NCBI GenBank assembly: GCA_020747065.1
Contig: JAGMVK010000017.1
Coordinates: 1,054,001-1,118,000 of the forward strand
Origin: Cadophora sp. MPI-SDFR-AT-0126
Taxonomy: Eukaryota > Ascomycota > Leotiomycetes > Helotiales > Ploettnerulaceae
Length of the DNA stretch: 64,000 bases
Reading direction: 5' to 3'
How positions within the stretch are numbered: position 1 is the first letter of the stretch; the number at the start of each line of letters is the position of its first letter. Under the pieces are notes generated by a model. The model made no database searches. It worked only from the letters and a program-made list of their open reading frames with translations, and had not been told where the DNA came from. Of the stretch, positions 35,883-47,605 are shown in pieces. Position numbers and translations under genes: made by a program.

Positions 35883-38800
35883 GGGGCTTAAAATGAGGAG
35901 TGGATTGTGGAGGTGGAAGTCGAGGATTGCCTTAGACAGGACAGGCAATTGCGCGTTCGTGCGGAGATAGCAGACGAGGCGTCGCAGACAGGCAGGGCAT
36001 CAATGGATGGAAGAAAGCAAGCAAGGAAGAAGTAGAATAGACGAGATGAGATCATGTATACCCACGTTTTTCGTTTGTCGGAAATGTCTATTCTGTCTGT
36101 TGATTGTGGAGTGTGGATTGGATCGAGAGTCTTTCGAGCGTTCGAGCGTACGTGCGTACGTGCTTGCGTAGGATAGATACAGTACAGTCGATGGATGGAT
36201 GGCTGGGCTGCTGGGTTCATGGTTAGGTCATATATTTAGCTGTTTAATCGGGATTTCACTCCTCCTCTTCTACTTCTTCCTCTTCCCTCTATTCGTTAGT
36301 TGGGTGTGTTTGTTTCTGCTTCTGCGTCTATTCTAGTCGGGCATCTTTTTTTAATCGGCATGACAGCTGTCTGGGCGAAGAGCTTAGTGGGTGGGAGGTT
36401 TCTGGTGTATCCTTGCCTTGATCCATTCTGTGGTTTTTACATCTGGGTGGATGGAGATATGGCCTACATAAATAGAAATAGATATAGATATAGATGTAAG
36501 GGACTAATATATGTCTCACTTATAGCTCCAGCCTAGTCTAGCCTAGCCTCGCTGGAATTAAATCAACACTATCGTTCCTTCTCGCGCAAATAGAGCTTAC
36601 CTACCTACATACCTACCAGGCATCTCGTCTCCTCCGATCTACCATCCGATGAATTCCCCACCCAACATACCAGTCAAAACGCCCTCCAACTCAAGCACAC
36701 ATTCCTTGTCTGTTTCCAACCCGCGCTGCCTCCAGTTCCGAAATATATTCGTTCGTTCCAACGCACTGCGGAGTTCGTCTTGTAAGTTGAGTTATGTATC
36801 TGGTTCTGGAGATCGTGGGGCCTTGGTATTGGTGGTAAAGTGAAAGGATTTGAGTTCACGGTTCTGTTTATTTTAGTTGGGATTGGATTGGACAACCCCA
36901 GTCTCTTCATTCTCCTTTCATTGGGCTATTTCTGTTCTGGAAATTCAAGATATCGGCTGTTGATGTATGGCTGACCAATGCAACTGGAAATGCTGGAAGT
37001 AAACAAAAGCTACCAACTAAGCGAGACACTGCTCTGCGTAATTCCGCAGCAGGAAAGCCACTTGTACAATCCCAAACCATCTGCAAGCTTCAATACAGCT
37101 TTAGAAACGACGCTTTTTCGCTCCCGTAACTCTCTTGAACCCCGAGGTCAGAATTATGAAAATAAACTGGCGGATTGTGAACTGGGCTTTGGGGAGAAAG
37201 CATCTAGAATGCTGCCGTCGACTGGGTCTTGCCTTTCGGCCAGACTGTGATAGACAACAATCATCCTTTTGGATGGCTCAACTGTCTTGTCTCGATGGCG
37301 AACTTACTCCGGCTTGAGAATCCGAGTGCTGCCCAGCAAGCGCGAAAGTGCTTGACGGAAAAAACCCCGACTCGTCGAGAATACTAGATCATCTCGACTG
37401 TGCGACAAGCTATTCACAGCAGATGCTTATGGATTGGGTGTTGACTTGAATAAGTGAATTTTCGGAGCCCTTCAGAAAGAAAGAAAAGACCCAGAATAAG
37501 CAGGGGAAAAAGGGTAGAGCGTCAGGAGAACAAACGTAAACAAACATATGAGATAATCCACAAGAAAGACTAGGAAAGGAGAAAGAAAAAAAAAACGATG
37601 AGCCAGCAGAGAGGAAGGACGCGCCTTTTAACGATCTCCGGAGCAATTTGGGGATAGGGGACTTAACCTGGAAGTAGATTCCTGCAAGCAGGTGCTTCAG
37701 CAACTAGGTCGCCTCTACTTTACCCCGAAGGACGACGGAAATTTGCGTGGTTTGTTATATACCACTCCCAGAGATTTCCGGCAAAAGATTAGCGAGACAG
37801 TCTCGTCTAGACCAGAGATGCGAAGACTAATGTCGGCACCGCAATGTAAATACATTTCTCCGATCTTTGTATGGCTAGTCTGGCCGTCTCCATTCCTGTC
37901 GGTATTGGAGGTTTGCCGTTGCTGTTTTGGGGGTTTCGTCCGATTCGAATCTCTACTCGATTTCTTTGTCTTTGCTTAGTGCTTCTCAATTTTTTTTTTT
38001 TTTTTTTTTTCATTTATTCGAAGTTTCAAAGAATGATATCGCGGTGTTTGAGTGGTTTTCTATCTTCATATCCTCCTCGGAGCTGGGGCCTGCGTCGACA
38101 ATGGCTCGAGCCGTTGTGCCTGGTGCGGGCAACTTGAAGAGTGTAAAAAATTTCGTCGATTGCGTCACTTGGCCTTGCCTTGCCTCACTGCGAGCCTCCT
38201 AGTTGCAACTTTCTTGGTTGTTGCTTTCTTGCTTGGCTGGGTCTACGATCGATGGGACATCATTCTTTCTTTTGAGTTGGAGTAGCAAGAGAGAAAGCTT
38301 TTGATTAGGTATGCGACACTTCCTCATGTTGAAATGCCGATGTTTTTAAGGGATCTATCAACAGGACTGCTTTGCTGAATTTAGAGAATAATTATATATA
38401 AAGAAGAAAGTATGTTACAATTGAAATGTGAAAAAAAATTTACACTCAACGCCAGGACGAAATAAGCATTCTAGAACAGTCTTCAACGACAAAAGATCAT
38501 CCGATGAATCATATTACCTTCGATAGAATACGCCCGAAATGAACTGACTCTCTTATCAGGAACCAAATACCCGTATACTCAGGATTTATTTTCCGTTTCT
38601 CTGGTTTCGTTTTAGTCTCCGGAGGTGAGCAACTGCTGCTATAACCTGAGCTGAGGATACCTGAGCGGAGGGTAAGCATGCTTAAGTAAAGCCTAAGCAC
38701 CCGAGTAGAGCCTGAGCCCAGCCTGAGCTCGCGCTTTGGAACCCATTTTAGCTGCCTCTGTGGCCAGGCTATGATTTCCTTACCGAATTTTGCTTAAAAA

Positions 38801-39196
38801 GGCCTTGGACTGTATTTTGCACGTGAGATGATGCCGAGTCGGGCTACAAGGATCACATGTCATTTTTGGATCCAATACAGGGTCACGCGGCTCAAGGTAG
38901 GACAAGACAACATCTCAAGATCCAACCCCCAAAAGTTGAAATGAGACCACTATCTCAGAACGAAATAAGTCACATCTAATCCTACCGCCACAAGAAACCA
39001 CATGTCAGTTGCACGCGACGCTGTCATGGGTGTCCCCAACCCTTTTGGTCAGCGAACATTTGGGAAAACAAATCTTGAACAATCCTATAATACTAGGAGA
39101 AGTATCGCACCCTCTTGGAGATAGTTTAGCTTTATATTATTGGCACATCTTCACTGTTTACGACTCAACATCTTTTATTTTCTTGAACAGGCGAGC
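35883..39196. other. Long intergenic region without a recognised gene
   Basis: About 3.3 kb. Contains small direct repeats (CGTACGTGCGTACGTGC at about 36148), a poly-T run of about 21 at 37990-38010, CCTACCTACATACCTACC at about 36600, and several 50-90 codon frames of ordinary noncoding composition. A short CTGAGC-rich stretch at 38640-38730 repeats CCTGAGC/CCTAAGC words. I cannot support any gene. Confidence 0.5.
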
Positions 39197-39688
39197 ATGG
39201 CAATCTTTAGTGATCGTGACCAAGTCCAACGAGAAATCGCTGCTGGCGGCTGGGATATACTCTGGGGAGACATGATCAACGAACTCGATGCCATTACACT
39301 CCTCGTGTCTCTTCCCACCGGCACCACTGCAGCCTGGGCTGCTGGACAAGTCGAGGTTCAGCTACAGAAGTTCGCACAAAGTTCCACGGATGTCTCTACC
39401 GATGTCCTCGACCAAGCTACCCTCATTCTAGAAGGCATCGTGCAAGGAAAGTGGCTTGGGAAATGGGATATCAACGGGCTGGAAATCAAAAGCGGAATTG
39501 CCACATACCATCGATGGTTCAAGTTTGAATTTGGCAGATTCCATCTAGGGGGCAAGAAGAGGCTGGCGAATAACTATCAACCATATATTGGATTACGCGT
39601 CGCACAACCTCTTCCTTTGAAAGGAACTCCTGCAGCGCCGAAGCGAGTATATCACACGGATCTGGTTGTTGGCAAAGCCAAATCTTAA
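39197..39688 (+). CDS. Hypothetical protein, 163 residues
   Basis: Open frame with ATG 39197 (MAIFSDRDQVQREIAAGGWD), preceded immediately by TTGAACAGGCGAGC, which could also be an intron acceptor, so a further 5' exon is possible. Composition is protein-like and balanced: an amphipathic N-terminal half with a hydrophobic segment (ELDAITLLVSLPTGTTAAWAAG) and a C-terminal half with YHRWFKFEFGRFHLGG and NYQPYIGLRVAQPL. I do not recognise a family. No signal peptide or clear catalytic motif. Adjacent to the SigF-like gene (opposite strand), but no functional link is evident. Confidence 0.6.
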   Translation: MAIFSDRDQVQREIAAGGWDILWGDMINELDAITLLVSLPTGTTAAWAAGQVEVQLQKFAQSSTDVSTDVLDQATLILEGIVQGKWLGKWDINGLEIKSGIATYHRWFKFEFGRFHLGGKKRLANNYQPYIGLRVAQPLPLKGTPAAPKRVYHTDLVVGKAKS

Positions 39689-40479
39689 CCCATATCTGAG
39701 CGACCCGAGCGCCAACCGCATCATCTGATGTAGCCTTTTGGGAATGCGTGTTGAAATACTACCTGGCTTTGTCACATTCACGTCTGAGAGCTGATACTCA
39801 ACGACTGGAATTGAGTTTACCTGAGATTTTAAATAGCAGAGAATTTATTTTGGAGAAATTTCAGGCGATGCTGTACCGCGTTGATTTTCACAATGACATG
39901 AATATAAGATAATTACATTACTGCTTCGTAGGTTCTAGCGGAACGAACGGAGCGCGCAGACACCCATCAATTTCGACCCAACAGTACTTAGGTACATATC
40001 GTACAATTTCAACTAGTTTTCAACAGTGTAGTCCATCCTTATACTTCCTATTATCCAGTTTTGATCACGTATTATTTAAGAAATTCAAATTATAACTAGA
40101 GATCGTGAAATTGAAGCTATAAAATCAGAATTAGAAAGAGATTTAAATTTAATAGAGTTATTTACAGAAATTAATGTAACGTAGAGTTAGTAGGTAAAGA
40201 ATAGAAGGCACTGAAATTAAGTAGGTGGTCGGAAACCAGGGGTAGCCGTAGAGAGAGGGGGGAGAGGCGGGGGGGGGAGGGGGGAGTTACAATATAAACC
40301 TCTAAGCACTTTTATTTCAATGCCTGAGCAAGAGCAGCAAGCTTACTAACCCTATACGGGATACCAGAATGGGAAAATTGATTCATGATACCAGATTTCC
40401 CTGCTAGATCTGTGTCCCGCCATGGCCGATAGCTCTCGTCCTCTATCGCCACAAGCCAACCACCTAATCTCAGCTCCTT
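39689..40479. other. Intergenic region, convergent 3' flanks
   Basis: AT-rich from about 40020 to 40200 (TTTAAATTTAATAGAG type), then a GAGAGGGGGGAGAGGCGGGG purine tract at 40252-40286. No gene supported. Confidence 0.6.
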
Positions 40480-41143
40480 TCAGATGCTCTTCTTGACACC
40501 ATTTACCTGATTCGCGTGTCTCTGCTCAATCCAGGTCACCGGCGCCAGCAACAAAGCCCCCAATATACACATTCCTGTAGCAAACAACTGCCACAACCAA
40601 ATGATAGTAGCCCCACCAGGCCAGAAGAACTTCACCACTTCATTTGTCTGGTACAAATCCTCCTGGGACTTGATGTAGTACTTCCCATCGTGCTCCGAAT
40701 GTACGAGCTTCAGCTTCGTCGTGAGGCGCACGTCGGATTTGTAGAATGGGACGAAGAACAGAGAGAAGATCTGTCGGATCTCGACAAAGAGGATGGATGA
40801 TTTTTGGTTGAATTCTAGAGATGGAAATGAATATATGATTTGGTTAAATGGGAAGAAAGGGATTACCGTCGCATTCGACATCGAGAACAATCCGTGGGGA
40901 AAGGATCTTGTACCAGCGATAGATCATCCAGATAACCCATCTCGAATTGATCTCTCCAACAAGCGGAAGATTAAAATGAGAGAAACTGGGTACTCGGCAC
41001 AGTGGGTGGATGAATGCAGCATCGGGAAGGAAGTAAGCATCTAGTGTATCTTTCTGGTCCGCTGGAGAACCTTCAGTAAGGAGATGGATGACGTGTGAGA
41101 TCTGTCGCTCTGTTAAGGAGACTTCGTCAGTTATTGATTCCAT
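40480..41143 (-). CDS. SigF-like NTF2-fold protein with C-terminal membrane helix
   Basis: Two exons, 41143-40867 and 40814-40480, with a 52-bp intron (GTAATC...CTCTAG), phase 1 kept, 203 residues. Exon 1 carries ISHVIHLLTEGSPADQ, YFLPDAAFIHPLCR and YRWYKILSPRI. Exon 2 carries VEIRQIFSLFFVPFYKSDVR, KYYIKSQEDLYQTNEVVKFF and a hydrophobic helix (IWLWQLFATGMCILGALLLA) followed by PVTWIEQRH. This order of blocks is that of the fungal SigF-like NTF2 family, small membrane-anchored proteins with no established reaction. The middle of exon 1 has an insertion (VPSFSHFNLPLVGEINSRWV) near the usual SRWLIW motif. Confidence 0.82.
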
Positions 41144-42013
41144 TATTGATTACATTGAACATGCTCATATCATGCATGCTTGAAGGTCTGTAGAAGCAGG
41201 TTGATGACAAGCACACTCGTCCAGCCTCAACACAAATCAGACAATGAATTGTGAGGCAAACTACTTACTTGGGTGATCCATTACTACGTTTGGAAGTATA
41301 TGCTCGCAAATGTGAAAGGGCTGATATAGATTATCTTTGACAGTTCAGGATGGAGGGGCTCGGAATAAAGTTGGGCTGGGCTGGGGTGAAATAAGGTTCG
41401 CGCCAGTGATGTCACCGCAAACAGCTTGTTTCCATGTGAAAGCGACTAGCGAGATCAATTCAGGGGCAGGCAATGGAAACGAAAACAAAACATTGCAAGT
41501 ATGAAAATGAAGTGCAGATTTACCAGCAAAGAATCGCTGTTCCGAATAGATAATGCAACATGTTCATACTCATCCTTCTGGTGACAACGTTGAGGCGACG
41601 TGTCTCAGATACTTCTCAACACGTGACTGCATTGGGAACCTTGATGTTCCGATGAGAAAACCCTAGGTTGCTCGATCACGAGCTAGATTAACATTATGTT
41701 TTGATTGAGGTTCTCTTTATGCCATTCTCTCTTTATTATTTGAACACAAGAATACTGTTCATGTATCATTTAAGCACTCAGGGATAATTTCAAGCACAAG
41801 TGCTTGCAACGGTTGCACGGCCTATGGGACTTGGTTCTGTTCAATGTCCGTACGCGATAACAACAGGCTTGGAGCAGTTGAAATTTATACAAGGACTACA
41901 ACTCAAAGCGGTAGGGCTCGTTGAAGCTAGTGTGAACGTTAGTTTTCTTACTTAAATTGTATAATATTAATAATAAATTAAATAATAAGTTAAATAAGTT
42001 AAATAGTTAAATA

Positions 42014-42165
42014 AGAAGGAAAGAAGAAGGAAAGAAGAAGGGAAAGAAGATTAAATAAAAGAAGAAGGGAATAAGAAAGTGAAAGATTAAATATAAAAGA
42101 TAAGAGGAAAAACTAAAAGGGGAAGAAATAAGATAGAAACTAAACGATAGATGGGAGTTATAGTT
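42014..42165 (+). repeat. Purine-rich GAA/GGAA tract
   Basis: The plus strand is rich in AAGAAGG/GAAAGAAG words with few pyrimidines. It lies about 75 bp before a long pyrimidine tract, so the two are rough inverted complements. Confidence 0.8.
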
Positions 42166-42239
42166 ATAGGGGTTATATAATTTATAGAGGGTTAAAAGGG
42201 AAGAGGTTCTATTTATTCTTTAATTCTCAACATTAATCT

Positions 42240-42850
42240 TTCTTTATATCTTTTATTATAGTTTTATCTTTATTCTTTCTTTCTCTTTCTTTCTTTCTTC
42301 TCTTCTTCTTTTCTTATCTTTCTTTCTCTATTTACTTCTACTTTTCTCTTTCTTTTTCTTATTTTCTTCTCTTTTCTTCTCTTTTTCTCTTCTTTTCTTC
42401 TCTTTCTTCTCTTTCTCTTTATTCTCTTTCTTTCTTTCTTCTCTTTCTTCTCTTTCTTCTCTTTCTTCTCTTTCTTCTTTCTTTCCTTTTTTTTTCTTCT
42501 CTTTCTTCTCTTTCTTCTTTTCTTCTCTTTCTTCTCTTTCTCTCTTTCTTCTCTTTCTTCTCTTTCTTCTCTTGTCTTCTCTTTCTTCTCTTTCTTCTCT
42601 TTCTCTCTTTCTTCTCTTTCTTCTCTTTCTTCTCTTTCTTCTATTTCTTCTTTTCTTTTTCTTCTTTCTTTCCTCTTCTTCTCTTCTTCTTTCTTCTTCT
42701 TCTTCTCTTCTTTTTTCTTTTTTTCTCTTTCTTCTCTTTCTTCTCTTCTCTCTTTCTTCTCTTTCTTCTTCTCTCTCCTTCTTCTCTCTTCGCTCTTTCT
42801 TCCTTTCTCTTCCTCTCCTCCTCTTCTCCTATCCTCCTCTTCCTTTTCTA
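42240..42850 (+). repeat. Long TTCTCTTTC polypyrimidine tract
   Basis: About 600 bp that is almost only T and C on the plus strand, built from TTCTCTTTC units with a handful of A or G interruptions. The 116-residue Ser/Leu/Phe frame at 42572-42922 is a by-product of this composition. Confidence 0.9.
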
Positions 42851-43206
42851 TATTTATTTTTCTTATTACCTCTTTTTCTTTATATTCTATTTCAATTCTC
42901 TTTTTTTCATAATCTCCGATAATAGTACTTTATTTTAAAAAAACTTTTATATTTCAAGTCTTTTTTAATAATTTATATTTTTGTATTTTATAAATCTTTA
43001 TATTTTATATTTAATATTTCTTATTATAAGCTATATTATTAACTTATTATATATATAGTTAAATAGTATATTCAGGCTACCTTAAATATAGTACTCTTTT
43101 AGCCTAGTAGTAAAACTATACTTCTACTAGTTATATATACCTTAATTAAGTGCCGTCACACTTTATATTATTTTTATTATTATATTATTATTATTAATTA
43201 TTATTA

Positions 43207-43408
<202 letters not shown>

Positions 43409-43429
43409 TAATTAGTTTTATATATTTTT

Positions 43430-43510
43430 ATAAAATAAGACTTATAAAATAAGGTCTACGAAATGGAGCCTACAAAATAAGGCCTATAAAATAAGGCTTA
43501 CTATATTATA
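43430..43510 (+). repeat. Short degenerate AAAATAAGGCCTA repeat
   Basis: Five or six 13-15 bp units of the form AAAATAAGGCCTA/AAAATAAGACTTA/GAAATGGAGCCTA follow the ATT array. Two copies of TACGAGATAA follow at about 43518 and 43535. Confidence 0.7.
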
Positions 43511-43696
43511 CGAGATAAGACCACTATACGAGATAAAGACTTACTGACACATTCAGAAAAGTTTTTAGCGAATCACAGAGTAAGAAAAAAAGCTTGGGAA
43601 AAGTTCTGAATTTGCCCCCCTCGTCCAGTCTGAACTGGCATTCGATCGGTCTCACGTGCGCCCGCGAGAATTTAGTAGAACTAACGTTCAATTATC

Positions 43697-45144
43697 TCAG
43701 GCAATAATATGACGTTGGTTGATACCCTGCTTGAATATACATAAAAGCCCAGCCACTGAGTACTGGTATTTCCAACATACTATTCTGGGTACTCCGACAT
43801 AGCCTCCGATGACGGCTGAGTCTGTGATGCCAAAAACTTGCCCTCTGTCTTTGAACGGGTCCAGAAGTAGGTTGTGCATCTTGGCGAGCTCTGTCCACAC
43901 TTGAACGACCTCTGGCTGCTCAGACCATTCCATGAAACTGAATGTCGAGCGCACAACGCCAAATGGGCCGTAACTATGTACTGCGTCAGCAACAACCTCA
44001 AGGTGGAAAATGGAAATGTCAGCATACCCTCTCGGCGTTCCATTCTTATGTCTGGATTCCGTGGATCTATACTTTGAGGCATCTGGATCTGGCGGGTTCC
44101 AGGACGTGCCATACCAATTTGCTAGGTACGGCCAAAGACGGCTCCAAGTGAAAGGCAGACCATCCTGGGCATTGAATGCTTCATTTCCAGCATGGGGTGT
44201 GAGCACAGCCCACTCCTCCAGGTACGCGTTCAACATCGCTGTGCTCTGGCAATACTCTCGATCCCACGCAATGTAGTCGCCGGGAAACTCAAGTGGCAGT
44301 TTCAAATGAGCTTGCACGGAACAATAGACCCCGAGACCAACCATGTAGTTCAGTAAGTTATCCCGAACAGCGCCAATGATATAAGATGGTCTGACGACGT
44401 TCCATTGGGCGCCCACCTCTTTGCAATACGCTGACAGGATATCTTCTTGCGGGTAGTAGAAGTTGTTTTCGAGGGCCACTCGCGGATCAGTCTCGAAAGA
44501 TGGACTCGTGGCAGGCCCCATGTGGAAACCGTAATGCTTGGCGCCTGTTTGGAGGAGAACTCGTTTTGGAGTGAGATTTGATAGACGTAAGCTCTGGAGG
44601 CAGTTGTTGATGAGTTTGGCTAGAAGTATAACAATCAATGATCCAAGTCGACGTCCAAGTTTATGGTCGATACTTACCGTTCACATCGGCAAGTGCATCC
44701 GCATCTGACCACATCGATAGTATGCCTCCTTTTTGGGTTGACTGCATGTACGAGAAGAAGAAGACGTGGTCACTTGCAGATATCATCAGCCCGTTACAAG
44801 AAGTGGGTACTATCTTAAAGCTCTTACACATGAGAAACATATTCCTTCAAAGTCCTCGCGATGTTTTCGGGCTCATCGAGGAAGTCAGTTGGGACATGCT
44901 CGATGCGAGAATCTTCTCTACCGCTAAGCCCATCGAAGAAATAATCTGGAGGAGATCTTCGTGATAGACAATATATCTTGTTCCATCGCTCTGGTGCTGC
45001 TGCTAGGACCTTGACCATGTGGTAACCTGATATTCCATTCGCTCCAGTGACGATCGCTGTCAGGCCGGCTTCACTTTTGGGATAAGTAGGAAGTCCATGG
45101 AAGATCCCGTCAGAACGGACAATTTGTTGGGTTGGACTCTACAT
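43697..45144 (-). pseudogene. PRISE-type NAD(P)H-dependent enone reductase, probably disrupted
   Basis: Three coding blocks, 45144-44828, 44772-44678 and 44619-43697, with GT-AG introns of 55 and 58 bp and agreeing phases. The product resembles progesterone 5-beta-reductase/iridoid-synthase-like short-chain dehydrogenases: Rossmann motif LTAIVTGANGISGYHM, IYCLSRRSPP, FFFSYMQS, LLQTGAKHYGFHMG, WNVVRPSYIIGA and FTWSRLWPYLANWYG. Two defects are visible. The expected start ATG (45144-45142) is followed at once by an in-frame TAG (45141-45139), and the next in-frame ATG is inside the Rossmann motif. The C-terminus after VFGITDSAVIGG also loses family resemblance and ends in a short unrelated tail. 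An upstream exon ending at a splice acceptor TAG (the same bases) could rescue the start, but I found no suitable one. Family members reduce enone or enal C=C bonds. Confidence 0.65.
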
Positions 45145-45574
45145 TTTTGATAGGTTATGTTTGCATATCCTGGGCGTGATGTAAGCGTTCTTTCAATTGT
45201 TTTCGAAGTTATTCACAGAACATAAACCCCATTCTGAAGGTGAGTGTTCTGTGGCGGCCAAGAATACGGGGTGAATGCGGGTACAGCACGTAGATCATCA
45301 AAGTGAACACCAGCCCGGGTATTCGGAATCGCCCTAAAAATGAGATCTCGTTTCAGGCAGGATACGTCTTCAATCAAGTCTAAAATTTAAGATTTTGCGT
45401 TTTCAGTTTGATCTGCGCTTGTGAACATATATCCACAACTCTTCGGGCTCCGCAGCTGAAATCCAGAATCTAATCTAGGACAGTGGTCGAAGTGGACGAC
45501 TGAACGCTAGTTTCCCGAAAAGTAAGCAACAGAAACCGTATTTTCTCAGACATCATCAAGTTTTTGAACCTAAT
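45145..45574. other. Intergenic region
   Basis: 430 bp between the reductase 5' end and the dehydrogenase 3' end. No CGG-W-CCG site and no coding signal. Confidence 0.6.
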
Positions 45575-47102
45575 TCATAGTCTGCTTTTCTCGCGACCGG
45601 CCAGAGCAGCAAGATCTTTGCCTTCCTGGGCAAAAGCCAACTCCGTCAAGATCTCTTCACTGCCTCCACCTACAACCATAACCCTCATATCGCGACTGAT
45701 CTGTTCAATGCGCGCTCCTTTCCCTGTTCTTGAGTACCCCAATCCGCCCATGACCTGCTGAGCCTCACGCACCGCTTGCTCGAGTGCCCTGCCAGCAGTG
45801 ACTTTTAACAACGCTATCAAACCACCTATTTGTGCTTGTTCTGTCGCGACGGGAACAATGGTACTCCTATCCTTGGAGGTTGGAACAGTATTCGAAAGAG
45901 CTACCAATGACTCCATGAAGGCGTGTGCCGGCAGAATACTTCCTGCCATGAGCGAGAACTTGGTGCGGATTGCTTGGTGATTGACCAGTGCCTTGCCAAA
46001 TGTGTGCCTAGACAGCGCATAGCTGTATGCATCTTGGAGGCAAACTCTCGCCATTCTCAGACTAGTGCATGCAAGCCAGAGCCTTTCGTGATTGAAGTCT
46101 GGGAATGATTAGTTTCGAATGTTTTGTTGAAAGCCAGGAGTACATACTCGACATGATGATCTTGAATCCTTGATTCTCTTTGCCTAGGAGGTTCGCCACT
46201 GGAACTTCGACATCGTCAAATTCAATGTAGGTTGACCCACTTGCTGCCACTCCTGAGTTCAAAATCTTTCTTCGGCTGACACCTTTGCTGGTCAGGGGGA
46301 TGATGAGCGCCGAAATTCCACCCTTGCCCGGTCCTCCAGTCCGTACCGCTGCGGTACAATGTGTTGCCCAAATCCCATTTGTGATCCACTTCTTGGCTCC
46401 ATTCACGACATAGACATCGCCTTTCCGTTCGGCGGTTGTGGTGATATTCGCCACATCGGACCCGGCTACATATTCTTCGTCAGCCAGGAATCTCTTTCGT
46501 TGTCCCTGGTCAGCTATCATCGATTGAACTTGCCTTCGACTTCTGTGACTGCGAGACAGAATCTACTCTGTCCTTGGATGACTTTGGGCAAGAACTCCCT
46601 TTTTTGGGCTTCAGTACCAAAATTGATGACTGGTGGGAGTCCAATTGCATCTCCACAACCCAAAGCCCAAATTACCCCCAGGTAGCCACAACGGGCAATT
46701 TCGTCGATGCAAACGAGATCGTGAAACGCGTCCCATTGCTCAGGCTTGATCCCGCCTGGTAATTGGATATTTCCAATGTAAGGGGCGATGGCTGCTGGAT
46801 TGACTGTCACAGCCGTGTAACCCCGACGGGAGTGCTCTAAAAGAACCTTTGGTTGTTTGATGTCAGTTATGTCCTCATCTAACAAACATGTACACATCAT
46901 AGGGACTGAAGTGTACCTCTTTTGGTACAAATCCCTGTTCCTCCCACTCCGCACAATTTGGCGAGATCTTTTCTGATATGTACGCTCGAACTGTATCTCT
47001 GAGACGTCGATGAGATTCATTGTAATACACTTCTGTTGGGCGAGTGTGCCAGAGAGGCTCAGCGAAAGGGGTTATCTCTGTACTTTGAGTTGATGAAGAC
47101 AT
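45575..47102 (-). CDS. Acyl-CoA dehydrogenase with PTS1-like C-terminus
   Basis: FAD enzyme making a 2,3-enoyl-CoA. In the cluster it would desaturate a branched acyl-CoA before carboxylation. Four exons: 47102-46917, 46846-46534, 46465-46148 and 46098-45575, 446 residues. Introns are 70, 68 and 49 bp. The second is a GC-AG intron (donor GCAAGT, branch CTGAC, acceptor TATGTAG), required to form TEVEAGSDVANITTTA. Visible family blocks: WEEQGFVPKE, YTAVTVNPAAIAPYIG, FHDLVCIDEIARCGY, WITNGIWATH, VANLLGKENQGFKIIM, FNHERLWLACTSLRMARV, RHTFGKALVNHQAIRTKFS and QVMGGLGYSRTGKGARIEQI. The protein ends KSRL; SRL fits the peroxisomal PTS1 consensus. No mitochondrial presequence is evident (MSSSTQSTEITPFAEP). 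Its promoter has a CGGACCG site. True acyl specificity is unknown. Confidence 0.87.
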
Positions 47103-47605
47103 GATTGTGTGGAATCGAAAATGGATGGATCATTTATTAGGAGAAAGCAAAAGCTGGGTAGTCATACTCAATCCAGCTTCTATATTTTACGACTAGTCTA
47201 TTCTATCTTAACCCGATCGCCGTTCTCGGCCGGGTGAGACTCTAGGACTGTTCTTTGTCGCCAAATTTTGACTCCCTAATACTTTCAGTACCCATGTTTG
47301 GATATCTGGGGTATTTACCGAGCCGTGAAGATAGTGGGGTGAGTGGGGACGGCTTGGACGGACCGTGTCCGCTCGTGACAGTCGCCTCCAATTCCGCTTG
47401 AGACATTTGAGATAATACTAGCGACTACATAGCACTTGTGTAAAACACTTTTGATTTAGTTCGAAAACAGATAAATCGGAACGCCTTGACTGCAGAATAA
47501 ATATAGCATTATTCGGTTACTAGAGATCACGTGACCCTTTCTCTTTTTATGGAATTCAGAAAGGATTTGAATGATGTGTGCTTAATTGAAACATCAATGT
47601 GTACT
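47103..47605 (-). promoter_or_regulatory. Promoter region of the acyl-CoA dehydrogenase
   Basis: 500 bp between the dehydrogenase ATG and the stop of the lyase-hydratase gene. It contains CGGACCG at 47359 and a CGGCCG at about 47225. No coding frame. Confidence 0.55.
47359..47365. promoter_or_regulatory. Candidate Zn2Cys6 site CGG-A-CCG
   Basis: CGGACCGTGTC, about 260 bp upstream of the dehydrogenase ATG. An inverted CGG pair with a 1-bp spacer is a plausible zinc-cluster dimer site. The same extended word (CGG-W-CCGTGTC) recurs at 57500. Confidence 0.45.

Noticed and set aside
42572..42922. 116-residue Ser/Leu/Phe-rich frame on the plus strand
   Set aside because: It lies wholly in the polypyrimidine tract; its composition follows from TTCTCTTTC repeats.
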